This document shows positions 55,368 through 64,000 of a stretch of 64,000 nucleotides of DNA, one piece after another. The notes beneath the pieces are model-generated. The model had not been told where the DNA came from, did no database searches, and was given only the letters and a program-made list of their open reading frames with translations. The stretch is taken from contig OZ025242.1 in assembly GCA_964019155.1 (NCBI GenBank), forward strand, positions 8,739,321 through 8,803,320, in the 5' to 3' direction. The stretch comes from Osedax fenrisi (lineage: Eukaryota; Annelida; Polychaeta; Sabellida; Siboglinidae). A program made the position numbers and the translations under genes. Numbering within the stretch: position 1 is the stretch's first letter; the number at the start of each line of letters is the position of its first letter.

Positions 55368-55590
55368 AGCCGGTCACGTGACCTCCGCCTAATCACGTGA
55401 CGCCAGCACCGCTACTACTAATCATCACGTGACAACCGGCGTGACCATGGCGGATGTGGCACCGCGAGGTATGAGGTATACGATGCGAGGCGAGGTAAAT
55501 GGGAATTAGAACACGTGCTATACGCGTACGTCACGTGCTATACGCGTACGTCACGTGATGTAAACGGCGGGTTGATCACGTGATGAGCTT
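55368..55590. promoter_or_regulatory. CACGTG-dense, CpG-rich block
   Basis: Six CACGTG palindromes, mostly in the form TCACGTGA (at about 55374, 55394, 55425, 55533, 55553 and 55577), lie within about 220 bases rich in CpG. An ATG in strong context lies inside (see the 55447 entry). The layout resembles a promoter with repeated bHLH E-box sites. No TATA box or mapped start is claimed. Confidence 0.35.
55447..55494 (+). CDS. Candidate first coding exon (weak)
   Basis: GACCATGGCG gives a near-optimal initiation context. Sixteen codons follow (MADVAPRGMRYTMRGE), and the next bases GAG|GTAAAT form a plausible splice donor in phase 0. The setting is CpG-rich with many CACGTG sites. No downstream exon was recognised; chance occurrence cannot be excluded. 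Confidence 0.22.
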
Positions 55591-55820
55591 GTTTACATCG
55601 CGTGTGCGATCACATAACGAATACATTGTGTAGATGCTATAAATAGATCGGCGGCCGACGCGTAACGCAGCCATTGTTAGACCAGTATGTACACAACTCG
55701 CACACACATACAATACGTACGTCAAATGTATGTGTGTGTATATGTGTATGTGTATGTGTGTATGTGTGTATGATACATACTTATAATGGCGTACACACAT
55801 ATACACACACATACGCATAT

Positions 55821-55821
55821 A

Positions 55822-55885
<64 letters not shown>

Positions 55886-56042
55886 ACGTATTATTACATC
55901 TCACTTCCGAACGATTTATTTAAAATTGCATTTTGATAATAAATAGATTATACTACTACATACACACACATACATATACACATACATATACACACACACA
56001 TACATATACACATACACACACACATACATATACACATACATA
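55821..56042. repeat. (TA)n and CATACA microsatellites
   Basis: TA tract to 55881, then after a short gap a CATACATATACACA repeat at about 55955-56042. Confidence 0.9.
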
Positions 56043-56313
56043 TAAGATAACATGTACATTCTTGCAGTTAGTCAGTACGTAGCACTGGATCACGTGTGTC
56101 TACCTATAGGTCACATGTTTACACCTATAACCGGATGTGTACAATGTGTACATCGATGTGCATGTCGACATTGTACGCCGTGCATCGTACGTTGGGGATG
56201 TATTCGGGAACTGCCATTCTTCATGTATTTCACGTATACCTATATACACATATTCGCGTACTAAGTCTATATATAGAGTATTATAGAGAGACTCTATAGA
56301 GTATACTGTGACT

Positions 56314-57168
56314 TATATTGTACTTAATATATTGTACATCGTACTTAATATATTGTTCATTGTATATTGTACTTAATATATTGTACATTGTATATTGTTC
56401 TTAATATATTGTACATTATACTTAAATATTGTACATTGTATATTGTACTTAATATATTGTACATTATACTTAAATATTGTACATTGTATATTGTACTTAA
56501 TATATTGTACATCGTACTTAATATATTGTTCATTGTATATTGTACTTAATATATTGTACATTGTATATTGTACATTATACTTAAATATTGTACATTATAT
56601 ATTGTACTTAATATATTGTACATTGTACTTAATATATTGTACATTGTTTATTTACTTAATATATTGTACATTATACTTAATATATTGTACATTGTATATT
56701 GTACTTAATATATTGTACATTGTATATTGTACATTATACTTAAATATTGTACATTATATATTGTACTTAATATATTGTACATTGTATATTGTACTTAATA
56801 TATTGTACATCGTACTTAATATATTGTACATTGTACTTAAATATTGTACATTGTATATTGTACTTAATATATTGTACATTGTATATTGTACATTATACTT
56901 AAATATTTTACATTGTATATTGTACTTAATATATTGTACATTGTACTTAAATATTGTACATTGTATATTGTACTTAATATATTGTACATCGTACCTAATA
57001 TATTGTACATTGTATATTGTTCTTAATATATTGTATATTGTATATTGTACTTAATATATTGTACATTGTATATTGTTCTTAATATATTGTACATTGTATA
57101 TTGTACTTAATATATTGTACATTGTACATATTTTACTTAATATATTGTACATTGTACATATTCTACAT
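56314..57168. repeat. TACTTAATATATTGTACATTG minisatellite
   Basis: About 850 bases built from three words in varying order: TACTTAATATATTG, TACATTGTATATTG and TACATTATACTTAAATATTG. Dense in TGTAC/GTACA half-palindromes. Longer strings recur (for example around 56400-56480, 56560-56620 and 56740-56800), indicating block duplication. Tyr/Ile/Leu/Cys open frames are artefacts. Confidence 0.93.
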
Positions 57169-58930
57169 AGTAGAATCTCATTACGAATTCGTATTCGATT
57201 ATATTTATATATATTAAACTAACTATTTAGCTTATATATTACATGCACATATATATATGTGTGTATGTGTATGCGTGTGTGTGTGTGTGTGTGTGTGTCT
57301 ATGCGTGAGTATGTATGGTCTACGTACGGATATGTACGTACACATGTATAGATATACATTATAGTGCGTGCTATAGCAGATGACAGGCGACATGCAACAG
57401 AAAATGATACACCATCCACAACATACTTACACATAGTTCATATAGTTCATATAACTTGCACAGTTAATATACTTATATCACGTATACAATACACCTATAG
57501 GCGTACTGATATAGTTTTCATTTTAATAGCATACTATAATAGTATATGCTTAATATGAATAGAAATATACTATGATGTAATAATAATATACTATAAGTTT
57601 CCGGTGCGAGCGACTAACGCGATATTTACATCCTGTATGACGTCATTTAGATAATCACGTAACCTATTATATAATACATTACATAAGTATATGTAAATAT
57701 ATAAGTTATTTTGTTTAATTCCATCCTAAAATTATAATTATAATTAAAACCAGACCTATCCAAACTGGCAACGTTGTTATACATTGTTATGTCATTATTA
57801 TTGTCTCCCCGAATGAGCGAAGGGTCATAATAGCTTCATTGTAGCGCTAATTAATCGTTATTCATCACTAGCATCATCAACATCAACATCATCATCAAGA
57901 TATACTATAGTATCACACCATATATCATATATTATATATGCTATACTCTACTATAGTGGATCACGGGCAATAAAAGCCTAACTTTACACGCGTGCCTACC
58001 TTTACAGCTTTAAGCGACACGCATGCGCGCCTGGCCCGATTACGTAACTAGTTATTACGTAACCAGGCGTGTTACGTACTGGCGATAATAGGATTAAAGC
58101 GCAACACGTGGCGTCACGCAACGATCATAAAACTAGTATTTCTAAAGAAATGTTCGCGAACCATCTATAGAGCTATACGGTATCGCCTAAAAAGACGGGG
58201 ATACGTTATAGCGCACACGTGCGGGTTATACGCACACCAGTGTGCGCACACTATATACTATACTATATACTATACTATACTATCATAGTGCACAGTGTAC
58301 TATGTAAAGTTACCTAGACATAATAAGCCTATAGGGTTAACCCTATAGGGTAATTACCCTACTAGGTATACCTAGTCACAAACATATCGCTATAGCGGCT
58401 TCGCTACGTTCAGACACACACATACATCCCGAACCACGTGACTCAAGTGACACCGTGTATAAATAGTTACGTAATAATACACACACGGTGCGCGTGTTCG
58501 ATACGTGCATATCACACTCGCACGCGCACACTCGTGCGGATACAAACTATCGTCTGAATTCTATTAATTATTAGGCGCACGCGCAGATGATACCGGGGGG
58601 GGGGGCGTGGCGATGCTCGACTCTTGACCTTGATACCGGTACCGACTTGACCACCGCACACACCGACACACAAGATGACCACCGCTGGCCGTACTGATTA
58701 ATTACGAGATAGCTATAACTGTGATGATGTCCGTCACCGTCGACGCGTGGTGGCGCTGCTAGATCGAGATAAAGGTCACGAGGTCGCGCGATACGGTAAC
58801 CATTGTAGTTAGAGTTATCTCTCTCGCCTTTTCTCGCCTTCTCTCGCCTTCTCTCGCTCTCGCTCTCTCTCTCGCTATTCATTATAATAATCCGATATAA
58901 GAATGGTATATGGTATACGGCGGTTAATTA
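57169..58930. other. Intergenic, no gene recognised
   Basis: Contains a TG microsatellite (about 57255-57300), a CATCAT stretch near 57865-57900, short TATACTATAG palindromes and an 11-base G run near 58594. A minus-strand open frame over 58571-58882 starts in a CTCTCGCC repeat and has no recognisable domain. Confidence 0.45.
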
Positions 58931-59056
58931 TTTATATTAATTAGTGTATAATATATATATATATACATATATTATATTAATTAGTGTATAATATATATAT
59001 ATATACATATATTATATTAATTAGTGTATAATATATATATATATACATATATTATA
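58931..59056. repeat. 40-bp tandem repeat, three copies
   Basis: Unit TTAGTGTATAATATATATAT plus ATATACATATATTATATTAA, starting at 58941, 58981 and 59021. Confidence 0.92.
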
Positions 59057-59328
59057 TTAATTTGTATAATAATTAATATTATTTATATAATAATTAATAT
59101 AAATATTTAACCGGTATGGTGTATACGATTATTAGAGTTAAAACGTAATATTTCCGAGTATTATATATACGCGTATATATATAAATAGAGTTTATTCCCG
59201 AAATCGAATTGTTGTTACACAAATCTACATGTACGCTAGAAGAACTATTGCTATAGCTATTTCTACGAAACCAAGTTCGCATGTTGGCAGTGATGAGATA
59301 GCGAGGATTGCCTGAAGGCATGTAAATT

Positions 59329-59468
59329 ATGCAGTGTACATTGTACATCGTACATTGTACATTGCACATTGCATATTGTACATTATGCAGTGTACATTGT
59401 ACATTGTACATTGTACATTGTACATTGCACATTGCATATTGTACATTATGCAGTGTACATTGTACAGT
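59329..59468. repeat. TACATTGTACATTGCACATTG repeat
   Basis: Two blocks of about 57-66 bases beginning ATTATGCAGTGTACATTG, made of TACATTG heptamers. Related in word content to the arrays at 17717 and 56314. Confidence 0.9.
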
Positions 59469-59661
59469 ATACCATCTCCATAGTGTATATCGTATATGTA
59501 TATATGTATATCACGAGATAAAGAATCAGTTCGAGATAAATAATCAGTTCGAGATAAAGAACCTCTCACATTTGATTTTCGGGTGTCTTTTCAAGATAAC
59601 CACACTTTAGTACAGTAAGGTGATTTACATAATTATGAAATATAACTATGTTGTTAATGCA

Positions 59662-59700
<39 letters not shown>

Positions 59701-60747
59701 AGTGATATTACATTGAATTGGATTAAAGTTAATTGTACATATTTATGTATAGGATATTTAAATTAACGGAAATTTAATTTTCTTAGATTTTTCTTCAAAT
59801 CATAATTATTATATGTATTTTGTGAAATGATAAATATTGGGTAGTCGTTAATATCGGTAATATGTGATATCGTTGATTAACCTGCCTGGTATTATCCCAG
59901 CTTTAATACTTGAAACCAATACATTACAACATATATTATCGATTAAAGAATAAGGAGTTATTGATAATGCCTATTGTTGGAATATTATGTAATACATGAT
60001 TGTTTGAAAATATCATATTTCATTAAAAGAATTTATAAATTAGTATAATGTTGTATACATTTTTGAAATAAATTTGACTTCTTCTAAATTCAATAAATTA
60101 AAGAATGGCAGTTTTCGATAAATTGTGGATCTATAAATCGTAAATTAATATTTTAATTTAAAAGAATAATAATTCTATTGTAAAATGAGTAGTTCCACCG
60201 ATATTGATGTAATTTCTTATCATCACCTTTTGTTAATATTATGTTGACAGCACTTCCATATTTATTGATCGTTCTGTTTTGTAAGTGATTGCTATAATCA
60301 TTAAGTTTATGATAGATACCATATAGATAAAAGATAGATAACAGATAGATAATTAACCTACAGACAATGGCATCACGTATCAATAAAATACTATTGAATA
60401 TCGAATGAACAATTGATAGGGGAGGGAACCGAGTAATGGCCGACAATCGATATGCCTCAGAATATTTCACATATATCGATACGTACTGAATTTTAAGATC
60501 TCATTTTTTTGAATTAGCTAAAAATCATATAGTTCTGGAATACCTAAATATATGTAGGTAGTATACTGAAAGTATACTACAGTCTGTAGTGCTGTAGTAT
60601 ACTGAAACACCGACGTGCTTATATCTACAATAGGTATACTTAATATGAAACGGTACTAACGAATACTATGCGATACCAATACAAATACAGTGTACATTTC
60701 TACGTCACCAGGAAGAAGATAGTACAACTAGTCACCTCTGACTCATG
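59469..60747. other. AT-rich intergenic, no gene recognised
   Basis: Holds (TA)n at 59666-59698 and a 105-codon minus-strand open frame at 60153-60470 without a recognisable domain. Confidence 0.4.
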
Positions 60748-60828
60748 CATGAATCATGGAACCAACTTCCAAGAAAACTTCGTACCTGTGTCCAACTGAA
60801 TAGATTCAAAATATTATTTAAAACTTAA
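60748..60828 (+). mobile_element. LINE ORF2 extreme C-terminal fragment
   Basis: Frame HESWNQLPRKLRTCVQLNRF plus KILFKT and a stop. The W-N-x-LP...R...F-K-x-x-L-x-K pattern is the C-terminal hallmark of CR1/L2/Jockey-type ORF2 proteins. Only about 26 codons remain; a T-rich tract follows. Confidence 0.6.
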
Positions 60829-60949
60829 TATTTACTTTTTTTTTTCGTTTGATAATATTTTTATTTTTTTTCCGTATTTTACCCATTTATGTAGTTTGGT
60901 AATAAGTTTGATATTACACATTCGATAACTGTATACACACTACAGTATT

Positions 60950-61376
60950 ATACACATTATATTATTATATTTTTATTTTATATTATATTATTATATTATA
61001 ATAATATATTATATTATTATATAATATATATTATATTATTATATTATTATATTTTTATATTATATTATATTATATTATTATATTATAATAATATATTATA
61101 TTATTATATAATATATATTATATTATTATATTATTATATTTTTATATTATATTATATTATATTATTATATTATAATAATATATTATATTATTATATAATA
61201 TATATTATTATATTATATTATATTATCTTATTATATTATATTATCTTATTATATTATATTATTATATTATAATAATATATTATATTATTATATAATATAT
61301 ATTATATTATTATATTATATTATCTTATTATATTATATTATATTATTATATTATTATATTATTATATACAGTCAAC
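60950..61376. repeat. TATTATA array with block duplication
   Basis: Composed almost only of A and T. A block starting TTATATTATAATAATATATT recurs about every 90-100 bases. Self-complementary. Confidence 0.85.
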
Positions 61377-61378
61377 TC

Positions 61379-61807
61379 TCGGTAAGTCGGACTACGGATA
61401 ATTCGGACACATTTAGTTGGTTTGGTTGGATTAGTATCTAGTTCCATTTTAAATTAATCGGATAAGTCGGATAAGTTGGATTGGATAAGTCGGACTTTTC
61501 TATAAGTCGGACACATATTATAGTCATTTTTATGATTTTTATACTGTATAAGTCAGACTTTTTATAAATTGTCAGAAATGTTTACTTTAAATAATGAATA
61601 TTATAATTTTAGTAAGTAATATTATTGAATACAACATTTGATTGTGTTGATTGTTGCATAATTCCACATTTCGGTAACCATTTAACTCACGCTGCGCGTC
61701 TCATGTCGTATTTGCATGATATTCTGAATCTCGGATAAGTTGGACATCTCGCTAAGTCGGACACTTTTCCAGGTCCCTTTCGTGTCCGACTTATCGGGAG
61801 TTGACTG
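61379..61807 (+). mobile_element. pogo/Tc1-like MITE, copy 3 (best preserved)
   Basis: Terminal inverted repeats CAGTCAACTCTCGGTAAGTC and complement of the right end CAGTCAACTCCCGATAAGTC, flanked by TA on each side. At least eight ATAAGTCGGA-type words cluster toward both ends, probable transposase-binding repeats. 429 bases, non-coding. Like copy 2 it sits in TA-rich DNA. Confidence 0.92.
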
Positions 61808-62418
61808 TATATATATATATATATATAATATTATTTATTATATTATTCTAGAATATTTATATATGGGTCTATTTATATATAAGTATTCTTTATTAAATAC
61901 CCGATACGCGCGCACACACGCACACACACGAGCATACCGCTAGTGGTAGTACCAGACAGCAGCAGCATAGGGTCAACAGGTTCAACAGGAATACACTCAT
62001 TCGCCAGCGTGTTCTTATAAGTTATTACATAATAAATAGTAGTTAGTATTTATATTTGGCTGCGACGATTCATCGATAATTATGACGATACCAGGTAGCC
62101 ACATCTACTCGAGTGTCTACTTGAATGTCTACCTATTGCCTATCGTGTCTTTAGGTATCCGAACACGTAGCCTAATTACAACTGTTATCATCAACACCCC
62201 TAGCCACTGTTAACACCCTCTCGCGTACAACAAACTTACGTATCAATCTCGAGTAAAAGATTGTTATGTAACGTATTTTATTATTTACTATTTGTTTTAA
62301 CATTATTATTTTATTACCGCTATAGAATGTTTCTAATAGTAATAAATATATAAATAAACTATTATTATTATTATTATCATAGTTATATAAATATATATAT
62401 ATATATAATACCATTATA
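61808..62418. other. Intergenic, no gene seen
   Basis: AT-rich, with a short CA tract near 61905-61930. Nothing supported. Confidence 0.4.
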
Positions 62419-62657
62419 ATGGTCTGAGGTCGATGGTTCAGTTGGACAACCAAAAGCTAGTAAGCCAGAGGTCCCGGGTTCGACTCCAGGCAGTTCTTGT
62501 GTTTATAAAGAATTTAATAAACGATAAATCAAAACGCAAGACAAAAAATGTTACCATTTGTTTTGTATTGTCCGGGGCTCGAATAACATATACAAGTCTA
62601 TGACTTCTTGAGGGGTCCATTTGTATCCGCTATTATTATATGTGTGATTCAATAAAT
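62419..62657 (+). mobile_element. tRNA-derived SINE (family 2), copy 3
   Basis: Head with ATGGTTCAGTTGG and B box GGTTCGACTCC, body as in copy 2 with a 10-20 base deletion around the GTCCGGGG block, and end GATTCAATAAATAAAT. Confidence 0.85.
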
Positions 62658-63513
62658 AAATATGATTATATATATATAATATATAACCCTATTGTAATAT
62701 AGACGTGCCGACACCACGACTCGCAAAGTTGACTTATCCACTACTCTATAGAGTATATTACTTTAATTACTTCCGGAACTACTTGCATTAGTAATCACAC
62801 CAATCGACCAATGCCTGTCGAGTAATGACAGGTTTAAACGCCAGGTGACTAAGCGCGACACCGGTTCTTACGTAATCACAATAACAACTCTCTCTCTCTC
62901 GCGTCAACCATCGTAACCATAGTAATAGGTGTGAACCTAACACTGTACAGGCTATTGTTATCGTCAGCTGTTTCATTGTATGTCTACGCATATCTATACG
63001 CCTATACGTTATACCTTAATACCCTAATGGGTTCGCCCCCCCCCTAGATGTCTATGTCTATACGATTTTATAGCGATATTTATCGTGCCCATGGGATGGG
63101 AATATTCATTTTGAAGTACCTGTCAATCTTAATAATAATAATACCCACCTGTCAATCTTAATTATAATACCTACTTGTCAATCATAACACTAATAATCAG
63201 TGATTTTAGACTTACCACACTAAATATTAAATATTAAATTAGTGATCGTTTCCAGCATCACTCCACTTTTAAATCTATATTATAAGTATATTTACCACAT
63301 AAGCAACTCTGAATTCTATATATAGCACAAATGCCACTCAATCTCATTACTATTATTATTATCGTTTCGTTTCTGGTTTCTTGTTTTCGTTCTTGTTATT
63401 ATTATATTCGTATCATAATACTGATAGATATGTTGTATATATCTTTTATATATAAATGTTTACGATTTGCGACTTTAGAATTCAAATTAGTACACGCATG
63501 ATTACAATTACAT
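62658..63513. other. Intergenic, no gene recognised
   Basis: Includes three copies of a TACCTGTCAATCTTAATAATA-type unit near 63116-63195 and a 67-codon minus-strand open frame (62788-62991) with no recognisable domain. Confidence 0.4.
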
Positions 63514-63565
63514 TCACATACCCATACACATACCCATACACATACACATACACATACACATACGC
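63514..63565. repeat. (CACATAC)n microsatellite
   Basis: CACATACCCATA and CACATA units, about eight copies. Confidence 0.9.
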
Positions 63566-63839
63566 ACAGTATAGGTAATAGCTATACATACACCTATTAG
63601 GTATGTGGTTTTCATATGTTTTCATTGATCTAAAATAGATTCATACAGTATATTAATTAATACCTTAAGGTATACCTATATATATACATGAATAGGTATA
63701 TTGTTATGTTATGTAAGTCAGTTACATTCGCTGTTAGATGAAACACATGTGTACATATATTATTCGCTATATCACACTATTTCTACGGATGCATATTATT
63801 ATTAGTCGTAGTCGTGACGTGATACTTGTTGTTCCGTTG

Positions 63840-64000
63840 TTTCTCGACGTTTCTCGAAATATTTATAAGTTTCTCGGAGTATCTCGAAGTTTCTCTACGT
63901 TTATCGAAGTATCTCGAAGTATCATTAAGTTTATCGAAGTATCTCGAAGTATCTCTAAGTTTATCGAAGTATCTCGAAGTATCTCTAAGTTTATCGAAGT
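63840..64000. repeat. GTATCTCGAA 10-bp array running off the window
   Basis: Units GTTTCTCGAA, GTATCTCGAA and GTTTATCGAA, increasingly regular to the right: the last ~110 bases repeat in 30-base groups. The array continues beyond the window edge. Confidence 0.92.

Noticed and set aside
58571..58882. 103-codon minus-strand open frame as a gene
   Set aside because: Starts in a CTCTCGCC simple repeat and runs through a G homopolymer; no recognisable motif.
60153..60470. 105-codon minus-strand open frame as a retroelement protein
   Set aside because: Some retroelement-like flavour but no motif could be matched; left unassigned.

Overview
The window looks like AT-rich, repeat-dense nuclear DNA from an animal, probably a eumetazoan; the species cannot be named from the sequence. 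Supporting points are spliced exons of a rhodopsin-class peptide-receptor-like GPCR, a eukaryotic tRNA-Val(UAC) gene with a Pol III terminator, several non-LTR retrotransposon (LINE) lineages, tRNA-derived SINEs, hAT-like and pogo/Tc1-like MITEs, and very many (TA)n and complex tandem repeats. There is no bacterial or viral gene layout.

Layout. 1-7.9 kb: AT-rich intergenic DNA with a dispersed 12-bp inverted motif, a short foldback, a rearranged SINE and a 72-bp palindrome. 7.9-11.6 kb: two consecutive minus-strand exons of a 7TM receptor (TM3/TM4 and extracellular loop 2). They join in frame at the codon of the conserved TM4 tryptophan. The intron between them holds a dead LINE and a SINE. 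11.6-22.1 kb: a long run of satellites: ACC/ACT triplets, a 124-bp higher-order repeat built from 31-bp monomers, inverted repeats, a 9-bp array, and a 1.9-kb foldback element whose long inverted repeats are made of telomere-like 11-bp units. 22-31 kb: MITEs, the tRNA-Val gene, two copies of a hAT-like MITE and two LINE 3' ends. 31-35 kb: a decayed LINE inside a GA/TA microsatellite, then GT-rich and CT-rich arrays. 35-41 kb: a MITE splitting a tRNA-like sequence, pogo-like MITEs (one carrying a nested SINE), a GGTAGA/GGTAGT array and a SINE. 42.7-44.6 kb: a 5'-truncated LINE flanked by (TA)n on both sides. 45.1-49.2 kb: a nearly complete LINE with a PHD-finger ORF1 and an endonuclease/reverse-transcriptase ORF2. 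49-64 kb: a hAT-like MITE with a perfect 8-bp target duplication, further MITEs, LINE remnants, tandem arrays, a CACGTG-rich block and a third copy of each of two repeat families.

The only supported host genes are the partial GPCR gene and tRNA-Val. Everything else with coding potential belongs to mobile elements. The strongest leads are: (1) the LINE at 45-49 kb, where ORF1 and ORF2 share a frame and are separated by one UGA in the leaky context UGA-CUA, with essential endonuclease residues upstream of any AUG; (2) the foldback element at 20.1-22.0 kb; (3) a LINE family found twice inside microsatellite tracts, with a 3' hairpin retained in both copies.
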